Below are positions 1-8,965 of a DNA stretch of 64,000 nt, piece after piece. Under the pieces are notes generated by a model. That model was not told the origin of the DNA, searched no databases, and was given only the letters and a program-made list of their open reading frames with translations. The DNA is taken from contig NZ_BDFO01000001.1 of assembly GCF_001748245.1 (NCBI RefSeq), positions 111,740 through 175,739 on the forward strand. The letters are read 5' to 3'. The stretch's first letter is position 1. The number at the start of each line of letters is the position of its first letter. The stretch comes from Oligoflexus tunisiensis (lineage in GTDB: Bacteria > Bdellovibrionota_B > Oligoflexia > Oligoflexales > Oligoflexaceae). Position numbers and translations under genes: made by a program.

Positions 1-414
1 CAAGCTCTCCAGGACATATTCAAACATCGAGCCACGCACGAAATTCCTTCAACAATCAGCATGCCGCCATTTTCTTGGCATGGTGAATATGAGACCATGG
101 CAAAAAATTGCAGCCTTCGCGAAACAACATTAGAAATGGGAATGAAAACTCTCTCAGATTTTTACTCTCGGGTTTTAAGGGTTTCTTCAGATTGATGGAG
201 AGCTGCAATATCATTTGAAAAGCATTTGCTGAGTTGAAGGACATGAAAGCAGGTGACGACTCCGCTATATTCAGCGCTCGAAGGATTGGCTGGGTATTGT
301 TTTCCGAAAGCACTTGCCAAGGCTTACCATCAGCCCTATTAGGGTTCTAAGAAGTTCAAAAACTATCGACTCAGGGTTTTGAACATGTGCCGGTAAAGGG
401 CTCCAGAGATGGAC
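1..414. other. Left-edge stretch without a recognised gene
   Basis: I see no gene I can support. A minus-strand open frame of 85 codons (313 down to 56, GTG start) has no family resemblance that I recognise and no clear ribosome binding site. It could be the decayed end of a gene that lies outside the window. The stretch ends at the left inverted repeat of the IS4-family element. Confidence 0.3.
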
Positions 415-530
415 CCACTACGATTTGCAATGGCATTCGGTTATGAATATAACCTCCTATTAAAGTTGATAAAATGATGGGATAGACTCCTTCAAGTGAC
501 TCTATTATCACAAGTTGGAGAATTCTAATC

Positions 531-1873
531 ATGGACGATGATCAATTCGCAAGGCTCTGGAATAGTATTTCCGCTATCGTCCGAAAGATTGCATCCCGGT
601 ATGACAAAGAGTGGATAGTAAGAAAACGCAAGGTTGATTCTTTTCTTCTCATTCTAATTCTTCTTCGCATATCATTTTCTAGGCAAGGCTATAGCTCGAG
701 CATTTCTTCACTTTGGCCTGCAGTGCAGTTCGCTATTCCCAGACTCCGCTCTTCAAAGCCAATATCAGCTTCATCCTTTTCTGAAGCGCGATCCAAATTA
801 AACCCCAAAGTCTTTCGAGATATCCATTGTGAAATTATTGAAGCATACATGCAGGGCCGCGGCGAAAGCAATAAGTGGCTTGGACACCGCATATTTGCGA
901 TTGATGCCAGTAAAATCAATCTCCCAGTAGAACTCAAAGAGAATGGGTACATGCCGTCGAATAAGTCGTGCCATTATCCACAAGGATTATTAAGTTGCTT
1001 GTTTGATCTCGCATCAAAGATCCCATACGATTTCCAGCTTGAGCCACTCATGAGTGAGCGCATATGTGTTCCTCTGCATCTCGATTATCTAAAGGCAGGA
1101 GACGTGGTCGTCTATGACCGAGGTTATTTCAGTTACGACTTGGCAAAAGAGCACATAGCGCGAGGCATTCATGCTGTTTTTAGAATAAAAAGTAAAGGGA
1201 ACATGGGTCGACTCCAGAAGCTTATTGAGCGTCGCACGATGGACAATGAAATTGACATAAAGCCGGATAGCTCACGATACACGAGACGTGTAAAGGCCAG
1301 ACTGAGATTAAGGCAGTTGGATCGCATTCGTCTCCGTCTTGTAAAATACAGAATCAAAGGAAATCTATATTATTTGGTGACAACTTTGCTGGACAAGGAC
1401 GCCTATTCGCCAGATCGGCTGATGGATCTGTACGCAAAACGATGGGACATAGAGGATCTTTTCAAAACTTTGAAGCGGGTTACGGAAATAGAGACTTTCC
1501 ATGGACGATGTGAGTCGTCAGTAAAACAAGAGATATTCGCGCAAATGCTTTTGATAACTTTGGGTAGAATATTTTCGAATGAAATTGAATCAAACTTGCC
1601 TTTAGCCGAAAAAAGCTTCCGAAAAAAGCGCTATATTAAAAAAAAGAACGAACCACGTGCGAACCGTTTCGCGTCAATTTCAAGAATTGCTTGATAAGCA
1701 TCCGTGACCAATTGCCAATTCTTTTCGCCGCAGGAAAGAAGCGCCTAATTGAATGTTTTTCAGCCTTGTTCATTCGAGTCGGTCGATATAGGCAGCGTTT
1801 TAGACCCAACAGAAGTTACGAAAGAAAGTCCAGGAGGCCAATTGGAAAGTGGGTCAAGATCCGAATGACATAG
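531..1873 (+). CDS. IS4-family DDE transposase, read across a -1 frameshift
   Basis: Cut-and-paste transposase of the IS4 family. The zero frame (531-1694, 387 codons) carries the usual N-terminal domain and the DDE core: first Asp in FAIDASKINL, second in VVYDRGYF, and the Glu region KRWDIEDLFKTLKR. The family's normal C-terminus is not in this frame. It lies in the -1 frame, which is open from about 1640 to 1873 and contains RVNFKNCL and, near the end, RPNRSYERKSRRPIGKW. The frames meet at A_AAA_AAG (1640-1646), a canonical -1 slippery heptamer in the right phase. A small hairpin (stem GCGAA/TTCGC, 1659-1672) follows. This may be programmed frameshifting or a simple inactivating indel in an A run. 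The ATG at 531 was kept as start. Confidence 0.75.
1640..1672 (+). promoter_or_regulatory. Candidate -1 ribosomal frameshift signal
   Basis: The heptamer A AAA AAG at 1640-1646 is in phase with the upstream transposase frame (codons AAA 1641-1643, AAG 1644-1646). Slipping by -1 moves the ribosome onto the frame that encodes the family's conserved C-terminus. About 10-12 nt downstream, GCGAA (1659-1663) can pair with TTCGC (1668-1672), and two G-U pairs could extend the stem. The arrangement matches signals known from other IS families; its activity here is inference. Confidence 0.45.
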
Positions 1874-1994
1874 ATTCAGGCACGAAGTCTAAACCGAACG
1901 CCATTGCCATGATTCGTGGAGAGCCGCAAAAGTGCGCTGGTGATGGGATGCGGAACTGACGGAATGTTTCGGGGATTCGGGCTATGATGTAAAA

Positions 1995-2071
1995 TGGCGC
2001 ACCCGGAAGGATTCGAACCTCCGACCCCCAGATTCGTAGTCTGGTATTCTATCCAACTGAACTACGGGTGC
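1995..2071 (-). tRNA. tRNA-Arg(ACG)
   Basis: Read on the minus strand, the 77-nt gene folds as a cloverleaf. Acceptor GCACCCG pairs with CGGGTGC, followed by discriminator G and an encoded CCA. The anticodon stem CCAGA/TCTGG encloses the loop CTACGAA with anticodon ACG (plus-strand 2035-2037). The T-loop has GGTTCGAATCC. ACG (wobble A to inosine) decodes CGU/CGC/CGA arginine codons. The gene's 3' end faces the IS4 element, not the polysaccharide operon, so the operon is not a classical insertion at the 3' end of this tRNA. Confidence 0.95.
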
Positions 2072-3357
2072 AATCGAGCAGAGGCCATCTTATAGATGAT
2101 CTCTCCAAAGGTTACAAGTTAAAAATCACAGGTTCTTGGCTTCTCTTCAAAAAATCTCGATTAGTTCAGCTAACTGCATGTCGCGAGTTAGTTTACGGGG
2201 GGGTATGCCACTTTTGTGATCTTCGTCCGGAATTTTTATCCAAAAATGGATTAACGACCCGAATAGAATTTTCGTCCGAGTGAAATTTTATGCGGATTTT
2301 TGGAGGGTGGCATTACAAGTGATCCTATCGGCGAAATCAGCACGAAAATGAAATTTTCATGGACCTATTGTCAAGGCATGAGTCAAACGAAGTGAAGATT
2401 AAATCGAGTTGTAAGCCAGAATCAATGCGATCAACATCACCATCGACATGAGAAAGAGAAAAACCAATTTAAATTGCGCCTTGCTTTCATGTCATAAAGT
2501 ATCCTTGCTGCCCAAGAACCTTCTCTCGTGCATATAAAGTAATTTCAGCTTGCGTTTCAGCCTATCCAAAACGGCACTAGTATTTCTGCGTTGTGAATCG
2601 AGAGTCCATCAAAGAACTTGGGCTTTAGAATGGGTGGTTCATCACCTTCCCTATAAAAAGGCAATAACATTTGCCCCTGAGAATATCCCCGGCCCATCGA
2701 GCACGGGAAGAGATAGCATTTAGTATTAACCGGATCGGAGTCTCTAGCATGAAGTCTTATTCCAAGAGCGGGTGGCTCTTTATATTCATTGTACGTCTCT
2801 ACGTCTCAATCCTGTGAATTAGCGGCTAGGATATACAACTGAATATTTGGCTGGCTTGTTTTTCAATTCTACGCAATTTCAGCACAAGGCGAAAAACTCC
2901 GGTAAATTGCGTTACAATTTTCTTTGACGGCACCCCATGCGTCAGTCTCGGCTCCCTGGTAGGATCTGAGAATTACACGGCCGAGAGGGTCAACGGCAAA
3001 TCAGTCTCACTCCTTCCGCAGCCAGTGAAGAACCAGTGTCCTCAATCAAGCCATCCATGTCACGCGCAAGCGGCTTCTTGTGTAAGTAATGTGCCATTTA
3101 TTCCTAGCACACTTGAGACGAAGTTCTGAAAGAATTAATATATGTAAAAAAGAATGACGTAATCCCTACCTACAAAACAACCAGATGGAGTGAGTCAGGA
3201 AACATAAATGACTCATGAATTACATGTCATGATGGCACTATAAATCCCCTAGCAATTCGTTCAAGACCTCGATAATCTGCTTAGTATTGGAAACTCGCAA
3301 TTTCTTGCAATATCCTTACTGGCGCTATCGATCGTGCTAGCTAAAAGAGATGCCCTA
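2072..3357. other. About 1.3 kb with no recognised gene upstream of the nonulosonate operon
   Basis: No open frame here resembles a family I know. A 71-codon plus-strand frame (2068-2283) overlaps the tRNA and looks fortuitous. On the minus strand around 2580-2400 there are two short frames in different phases, one ending in a single hydrophobic segment (LVFLFLMSMVMLIALILAY). They may be the tail of a decayed membrane-protein gene. The promoter of the downstream operon must lie at the right end, but I see no convincing -35/-10 pair. I saw no JUMPstart/ops element. Confidence 0.4.
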
Positions 3358-4416
3358 ATGCTCCAATTTGACTATATCAAAGCAATGCAAAATCGGCGCT
3401 ATAAATGGCTTGTAACGGGGGTCGCTGGTTTTATTGGATCGCATATCCTCGAAACCCTCCTCAAACTGGACCAAACAGTTATAGGTCTGGACAACTTTTC
3501 AACTGGCCTTGTCGAAAATCTTAAAGAAGTGGAAAGGTCGGTCGGTTCATTTTGGTCAAACTTTAAGATTATCGAGGGCGATATCCGTTCCTTTTCGGAC
3601 TGTAAAACAGCCTTGGAAGGTGTCAATTTTCTGCTACATCAGGCTGCTATCAGCTCTGTACCCTTCTCGATAAACCACCCCATACTCACCCATCAGGTCA
3701 ATGTTTCTGGTTTTCTCAACCTTATGCAAGCGAGTATGGAACAGGGTGTGAATCGCATTGTCTATGCTTCTTCCAGCTCTGTGTATGGAGAAAGCGGAAA
3801 TCTACCTCTATCGGAGGCGGAGATGCCGCGACCCATTTCCCCTTATGCAGCCAGTAAAGCCGCGTCAGAACTCTATGCGGAAGCGTTTTACAAGACGTAT
3901 GGACTGGAACTGATCGGTCTTCGCTATTTCAACGTATTCGGTCGTAGACAAAACCCTGCTGGACCCTATGCCGCCGTGATTCCTAAATGGATAGAAGATA
4001 TGTCTCGCGGTGAATCGGTTTTTATCTATGGTGACGGTACGCAGACTAGGGATTTCTTGCATGTGTCAAACGTTGTTCACGCTAATTTGATGGCCGCTTT
4101 TGTTGACAAATCCTGCGCTGGTCAAGTTTTTAACATTGGTCTTGGTAAAGAGCTTAAATTGAGCGACCTTTTTCAAATGATTCGGCAAAGTGTTAAATCA
4201 AATGGCGGCCAGCGCTCGCTTCTTTCAGAGCCAATTTATCTTGAAAGACGCAAAGGAGATATTGAAAAGTCGGCAGCAGACATTACGAAAGCCAGCAAAA
4301 TGTTGGGCTATCAGCCCGTGCTCGACCTCAAAGAGGGTCTGAATGAGACAACTAAATGGTTTAGTTCAATCCAGGACGAATCAAACCTCCGACGGGTTGA
4401 TAATATAGAGCGTTAA
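3358..4416 (+). CDS. UDP-N-acetylhexosamine 4-epimerase (WbpP/TviC-like SDR)
   Basis: Extended short-chain dehydrogenase of the WbpP/TviC type, which interconverts UDP-GlcNAc and UDP-GalNAc (or their uronates) using NAD. The Rossmann motif is in TGVAGFIGSH. The catalytic Ser region is YASSSSVYG, and Tyr-x-x-x-Lys is in SPYAASKAASELY. The family signature LRYFNVFGRRQ follows. The 352-residue length is normal, with the short N-terminal helix typical of WbpP. An upstream GTG at 3334 is in frame, but the ATG at 3358 has a better AAAGAGA ribosome binding site. It is the first gene of the operon and is followed 39 bp later by legC. UDP specificity is inferred from family resemblance. Confidence 0.85.
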   Translation: MLQFDYIKAMQNRRYKWLVTGVAGFIGSHILETLLKLDQTVIGLDNFSTGLVENLKEVERSVGSFWSNFKIIEGDIRSFSDCKTALEGVNFLLHQAAISSVPFSINHPILTHQVNVSGFLNLMQASMEQGVNRIVYASSSSVYGESGNLPLSEAEMPRPISPYAASKAASELYAEAFYKTYGLELIGLRYFNVFGRRQNPAGPYAAVIPKWIEDMSRGESVFIYGDGTQTRDFLHVSNVVHANLMAAFVDKSCAGQVFNIGLGKELKLSDLFQMIRQSVKSNGGQRSLLSEPIYLERRKGDIEKSAADITKASKMLGYQPVLDLKEGLNETTKWFSSIQDESNLRRVDNIER

Positions 4417-4455
4417 ATCGTAACAATTGAAATCTGAATACCGGGTAATGAGAAA

Positions 4456-5628
4456 ATGATCCCACTGCATGAACCCTATTTTGACGACGCCGATGAGGCA
4501 CTAGTTCTGGAGGCCCTAAGGTCGACCTGGGTATCGACGGGAGGTCCCTTTGTTGATCGATTTGAAAAGGAGATAGCTGCTTTTACTGGGGCACGTTTCG
4601 CGGTATCGACGACCAACGGAACAACTGCTATCCAGTTGATGCTCTATACCTTGAAAAGGTTAAAAGAATTGCAGCGCTTTGATCGATTCGAAGTGCTTGT
4701 GCCTACTCTGACTTTTATCGCTACGGCTAACGCTGTTGTTCATGCTGGTGGCGATCCAATTTTTTTGGATGCATCACCCCATTCCTTTAATATTCATCCT
4801 GGCGAAGTCGAAAGGTTTCTGAAAGAGAACTACCGTTTTGACGACAAACGCCAGCTATGGATTTCTAGGATATCTGGGTTTCCTCTACTCGCTTATCTAC
4901 CTGTCCATGTGATGGGGTGGGCGCCTTGGCAGGATGAGTTGAAGGCATTTTCATTGAACAATAAACTCGCCGTCGTTGAAGATGCAGCAGAAGCATTGGG
5001 AACCTTTAGCCTTACTGGGAATCACGCGGGACGCTCAGGTATTGCCTCAGCTCTCAGTTTCAACGGTAACAAGATACTAACGACTGGTGGCGGCGGGATG
5101 ATCTTGACTGATGACCATGAATTCGCCAAGTTGGCAAAGCATCTCAGCACCACTGCGAAAACAGATGGATTGAATTACGTCCATGATGAAGTAGGATTTA
5201 ACTTCCGACTTGTCAATGTACTAGCCGCGATGGGGTGTTCACAACTTTCACGAATGAGTGAAAACCTCAAGAAGAAACAACGTATTTATGAATCTTACCA
5301 GGAATGTTTAAAGGGGGTAGAAAGCCGCGTTCTTGTCTATTCGGAAAGTGGTTGTAAGCAAAACAACTGGCTTGTGAATATTGTATTTGACGATAAGAAT
5401 GACAAAGCGAATTGTTTAAAGTCGCTTTTGGCGTCCAAAATGGGAGCCAGACCTTTGTGGACACCCTTGCATCTTCAACCTGCTTTCAGGGCTCCCGGCA
5501 TTGAAATTAGGTCCTTTCCACATGCTGAATCAATATGGGAACGAACTATCTCTCTACCTTCAAGTCCAAACTTGAGTCTTGAGGTGATTGCCGATGTTAG
5601 TGCTGCCGTTGTTAAAGGTCTCAGTTAG
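4456..5628 (+). CDS. legC: LegC-type PLP aminotransferase
   Basis: DegT/DnrJ/EryC1-family sugar aminotransferase of the LegC type. In legionaminic acid synthesis it aminates the C4 keto group of the GDP-4-keto-6-deoxy-GlcNAc made by LegB. The N-terminal MIPLHEPYFDDAD and VSTGGPFVDRFE are typical. The Asp that contacts PLP is in VVEDAAEALGT, and the Schiff-base Lys is in SFNGNKILTTGGGG. Length, 390 residues, is normal. Its neighbours ptmE and legB supply the nucleotide sugar, so this aminotransferase fits the legionaminic route better than the pseudaminic one. Confidence 0.9.
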   Translation: MIPLHEPYFDDADEALVLEALRSTWVSTGGPFVDRFEKEIAAFTGARFAVSTTNGTTAIQLMLYTLKRLKELQRFDRFEVLVPTLTFIATANAVVHAGGDPIFLDASPHSFNIHPGEVERFLKENYRFDDKRQLWISRISGFPLLAYLPVHVMGWAPWQDELKAFSLNNKLAVVEDAAEALGTFSLTGNHAGRSGIASALSFNGNKILTTGGGGMILTDDHEFAKLAKHLSTTAKTDGLNYVHDEVGFNFRLVNVLAAMGCSQLSRMSENLKKKQRIYESYQECLKGVESRVLVYSESGCKQNNWLVNIVFDDKNDKANCLKSLLASKMGARPLWTPLHLQPAFRAPGIEIRSFPHAESIWERTISLPSSPNLSLEVIADVSAAVVKGLS

Positions 5629-5638
5629 CGGAGGAGAT

Positions 5639-6769
5639 ATGAGTTCAGATTTCGCATATCGGTATTTTTCCAAGTGGCGTGATACTGTTATTTCACCGAC
5701 AGCGACCATAAAGGACGCGCTATCAGCTATTTCGCGCTCAGGTGCTTTTATCTCATGCATTTTGGGTGATAAGGGAGAGCTTGTTGCAATTGTGACAGAT
5801 AGCGATGTGCGGCGTGCTTTGCTCATGGGCGGCAGCCTCGAAGACAATGTGATGGAATGGTCACAGAAGGATCCGATCTCGGCATTTGTCGAGTCGGATT
5901 CCGGCGATCTGATAGAGATTGCGCGAGAGTATGGTATCAGAGAAATCCCTCTGCTGGATCACAGCGGACGGTTGGCAGATATATTCGTCCTGGCGTTACA
6001 TGAAAAGCGAGAAACTCCGCTCGAAGAGAACAAGTGGGATTCCAACCAAAAGGTTAGGCTTCCAAATCATATGCTTATCCTTGCCGGTGGTCTCGGGACG
6101 CGTTTGAAGTCGGTTGTAAATGATCGACCCAAACCCTTGGCTATGGTAGGCGATAAGCCTGTCATTGAGACGCTTATAACGCATGCCGTTAGGTCAGGAA
6201 TTCGGAATTTTTTTGTAGCCGTTAACTACATGTCTCAGCTGATAGAAGAACACTTAGCTAGTGCGCAGTATCAAGGGATTAACATACAAATTCTAAGAGA
6301 ATCTAAAAGGCTTGGAACAGCAGGTGCAATTGGGCTTATCCCCGATACATTGAAAGAACCGCTAGTTGTGGGTAATGCAGATGTATTGACTACTGTTCCC
6401 TTGAACCGTCTAGTACACCATCATCTGGATGAAGCTGCAGATATTACCTGTGCAATAAGACCTTATGAAGTTATGGTTCCCTACGGTGTTGTCGATATCT
6501 CTGAAAAGGCCGTTCGACAAATCGTGGAAAAACCTCGTTACACGCATTTTGTGAATGCCGGTATTTATGTGCTAAATCCATCCATCTGTAAAATGGTTAA
6601 AGACAATGAGTATCTTGATATGCCGGATCTCATCCACAAATCAATTCGCAATGGTTCTAAGGTGGTTCCTTTTTTGATGCATGAGTATTGGATGGATATC
6701 GGGCAGCCAGATGATTTTCATAAGGCCAACCAAGAGTACCAAACCTATTTTGGAGATGATTCAATATGA
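5639..6769 (+). CDS. ptmE: Glucosamine-1-phosphate guanylyltransferase, CBS pair plus nucleotidyltransferase (PtmE-like)
   Basis: Two domains are visible. Residues about 10-125 form a CBS pair (IVTDSDVRRALL is a typical CBS motif). From about residue 140 there is a sugar-nucleotidyltransferase with the glycine-rich loop LAGGLGTRLK and RPKPLAMVGDKPVIE. This order is that of Campylobacter PtmE, which makes GDP-glucosamine and so commits the sugar to the GDP-linked legionaminic pathway. The frame extends upstream to 5588, but GGAGGAG lies directly before the ATG at 5639, giving a 10-nt gap from legC. It ends in an ATGA overlap with legB. Specificity for GlcN-1-P and GTP is inferred from context. 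Confidence 0.87.
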   Translation: MSSDFAYRYFSKWRDTVISPTATIKDALSAISRSGAFISCILGDKGELVAIVTDSDVRRALLMGGSLEDNVMEWSQKDPISAFVESDSGDLIEIAREYGIREIPLLDHSGRLADIFVLALHEKRETPLEENKWDSNQKVRLPNHMLILAGGLGTRLKSVVNDRPKPLAMVGDKPVIETLITHAVRSGIRNFFVAVNYMSQLIEEHLASAQYQGINIQILRESKRLGTAGAIGLIPDTLKEPLVVGNADVLTTVPLNRLVHHHLDEAADITCAIRPYEVMVPYGVVDISEKAVRQIVEKPRYTHFVNAGIYVLNPSICKMVKDNEYLDMPDLIHKSIRNGSKVVPFLMHEYWMDIGQPDDFHKANQEYQTYFGDDSI

Positions 6770-7767
6770 AACAACGCGATTTAGGCCGCGTTTATGTCAC
6801 TGGTTCCGACGGATTCATTGGTAGTCATTTGGTTGAAACACTGGTGGGACTTGGAGTCCAGGTTACAGCATTATGCCAGTACAATTCCAATGGAAGCTAT
6901 GGCTGGTTGAACCACTATGCGGCTGAGTGTCCATCGAATCTGAAGCTGATATTGGGTGATATTCGAGACCAATTCTTCATGGATGCAACAATTCAGGAGC
7001 ATAACACAGTATTTCATCTGGCGGCTTTAATTGCCATACCTTTTTCGTACGTGGCTCCCAAGAGCTACATTGATACAAATATTTCGGGCACCACAAACGT
7101 CGCACTGGCTTGTCTCAAGCATAAAGTAGAAAGACTGATCCATACTTCGACTAGCGAAGTATATGGAACTGCTCTATTCGTCCCGATTACGGAAGCGCAT
7201 CCCTTGCAAGGACAGTCGCCTTATTCCGCTAGCAAGATTGGCGCCGATATGATGATAGATTCGTTCTTCCGCTCATTTGAACTGCCGGCGGTCACTCTGA
7301 GGCCATTTAACACGTATGGCCCCCGACAAAGTTTGAGAGCTGTGATTCCTACAATCATTGCGCAGGCTGTAGCCGGCGAAACAGAAATTCGATTAGGAAG
7401 TCTTGATCCCACTCGAGATTTCAATTTTGTCAGTGATACAGTCAATGCATTTTTGGCCGTAGCCCTGGCTCAGGACGAATCTATTTTGGGTCAGGTTTAT
7501 AACGCTGGTTCCGGTCGTGAAGTCAGTATTCGCGACGTGACTCTTCTGATCGGTCGTTTACTCGGGCGTGAATTTACTTTCAACCAGGAGAGCATTCGCT
7601 TTCGACCAAAAGAAAGTGAGGTCGAGCGCCTTCTGGCTGATGCCTCAAAGCTCCGGCAAGTGACTTCCTGGTCGCCCAAAGTCACCCTTGAGGAAGGCAT
7701 AGTAAAAGTTGCTGACTGGATGAAGAAAAGCGAGTGGCTGAATCAGTCCACCTTCTATCATAGATAG
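6766..7767 (+). CDS. legB: GDP-N-acetylglucosamine 4,6-dehydratase (LegB-like)
   Basis: Extended SDR of the LegB group; it should convert GDP-GlcNAc to the 4-keto-6-deoxy intermediate used by LegC. NAD-binding motif TGSDGFIGSH is near the N-terminus. The catalytic region is HTSTSEVYGT, and Tyr-x-x-x-Lys is in SPYSASKIGAD. RPFNTYGPRQS is typical of nucleotide-sugar dehydratases. The 333-residue length is normal. The start overlaps the ptmE stop by 4 nt (ATGA), indicating translational coupling. Order ptmE-legB-legG-legI-legH matches a complete pathway. Confidence 0.88.
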   Translation: MKQRDLGRVYVTGSDGFIGSHLVETLVGLGVQVTALCQYNSNGSYGWLNHYAAECPSNLKLILGDIRDQFFMDATIQEHNTVFHLAALIAIPFSYVAPKSYIDTNISGTTNVALACLKHKVERLIHTSTSEVYGTALFVPITEAHPLQGQSPYSASKIGADMMIDSFFRSFELPAVTLRPFNTYGPRQSLRAVIPTIIAQAVAGETEIRLGSLDPTRDFNFVSDTVNAFLAVALAQDESILGQVYNAGSGREVSIRDVTLLIGRLLGREFTFNQESIRFRPKESEVERLLADASKLRQVTSWSPKVTLEEGIVKVADWMKKSEWLNQSTFYHR

Positions 7768-7771
7768 AATA

Positions 7772-8965
7772 ATGGGAAAGAAATCAAAGAAAATTTGTGT
7801 TGTGACAGGGTCAAGGGCCGAATATGGCCTCCTTTTCTGGCTCTTGAAAGAGTTGAAAGCTGATACCGCTTTCGAATTGCAGATCATTGCCACTGGAATG
7901 CATCTGTCGCCTGAATTTGGTCTGACATATAGGGCCATCGAAGCCGATGGCTTTGGCATTCATGAAAAGATAGAGATGTTGCTGTCGGGAGACAGCAACA
8001 CGAGTGTCGCCAAGTCAGCCGGTCTCGGGATGATTGGATTTGTCGATAGTTTCAATCGCCTTCAGCCTGACCTGATAGTTGTGCTGGGAGATCGATTTGA
8101 GATTTTTGCGTCGTGTTCGGCTGCCATGTTGCTTAAGATTCCTGTAGCGCACGTTCATGGAGGTGAGATCACTGAAGGAGCTATTGACGAATCGATCCGC
8201 CATGCAATTACTAAAATGAGCCATTTTCATTTCACTTCTTCTGAGGTTTATAGGAAGCGCGTTATACAAATGGGAGAGGATCCTGAGCGTGTTTTCAACG
8301 TCGGGGCGCCTGGAGTGGAGAATTTGGTCCGGTTTGATTTTCTGTCCAAAGAGGCCTTCCTTGCAGAGCTTGGCCTGCCGCAGGCACCTTCACTTCTCGT
8401 AACATTCCATCCTGAAACACTTTCCACTCTTAGCGTTGAAGATCAATTGGCAGAACTTTTTGCAGCTTTGGACGAGTTGGAAGAATATAGTCTCATCATA
8501 ACGAAATCCAATGCTGATGAGTGCGGACGGCGGATCAACGCCATGTTGGATAAATTTTGCGAACAGCGTTCCCATCGAACCTATTTGTCTGCATCCTTGG
8601 GCCACAGACGTTACCTTAACGCTATCAAGGTCGTCGATGCCGTTGTGGGAAATTCATCGAGTGGAATTATTGAAGCCCCTTTTGCCGGAACGCCAACAAT
8701 TAACATAGGCGATCGGCAGAAAGGACGATTGCGAACCCCATCGATTTACGATGTGCCGTATCAGAGAGAAGCGATCGTTGCGATGGTCAAGAAAGCTGTC
8801 AGGCAGAACTGGCGCTCAACCGATTTAAATGAAAGAGCGCCGTACGGCCTTGGTGATTTTAGTAAAAAAACATTAAGCATTCTTAGAAATATTGAATTTC
8901 AGCGATCGATGCCTAAGCCATTTTTTGATGTTGCTTTTGAGAATTTGCCTGCGAAGGATATGTGA
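7772..8965 (+). CDS. legG: NDP-sugar hydrolysing 2-epimerase (LegG/NeuC family)
   Basis: Member of the hydrolysing UDP/GDP-HexNAc 2-epimerases. LegG removes GDP and inverts C2 to give 2,4-diacetamido-2,4,6-trideoxymannose. Family motifs visible are VVTGSRAEYGLL at the N-terminus, DLIVVLGDRFE, AHVHGGEITEGAIDESIRHA, and the C-terminal half with VVGNSSSGIIEAP. Length, 397 residues, is normal. The C-terminal 20 residues look less conserved. It sits between legB and legI with 4 nt and no gap respectively, as expected for one operon. Confidence 0.9.
   Translation: MGKKSKKICVVTGSRAEYGLLFWLLKELKADTAFELQIIATGMHLSPEFGLTYRAIEADGFGIHEKIEMLLSGDSNTSVAKSAGLGMIGFVDSFNRLQPDLIVVLGDRFEIFASCSAAMLLKIPVAHVHGGEITEGAIDESIRHAITKMSHFHFTSSEVYRKRVIQMGEDPERVFNVGAPGVENLVRFDFLSKEAFLAELGLPQAPSLLVTFHPETLSTLSVEDQLAELFAALDELEEYSLIITKSNADECGRRINAMLDKFCEQRSHRTYLSASLGHRRYLNAIKVVDAVVGNSSSGIIEAPFAGTPTINIGDRQKGRLRTPSIYDVPYQREAIVAMVKKAVRQNWRSTDLNERAPYGLGDFSKKTLSILRNIEFQRSMPKPFFDVAFENLPAKDM

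Larger units (their letters stand above)
415..1919 (+). mobile_element. IS4-family insertion sequence
   Basis: The limits are set by imperfect inverted repeats. GCAATGGCATTCGGTT at 427-442 matches, with one mismatch, the reverse complement of 1892-1907 (GCAATGGCGTTCGGTT). Weaker similarity runs outward to CCAC at about 415 and 1919. Between them is one transposase gene split over two frames. The outer ends are approximate, and I did not find a clear target duplication. The element lies about 75 bp from the tRNA-Arg gene. Confidence 0.75.

Noticed and set aside
1995..2071. tRNA-Arg as the attachment site of the polysaccharide region
   Set aside because: Its 3' end faces the IS4 element, away from the operon. 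No integrase gene and no repeated tRNA 3' end was seen.
2068..2283. 71-codon plus-strand frame after the tRNA
   Set aside because: Overlaps the tRNA gene, has no ribosome binding site and no recognisable family.
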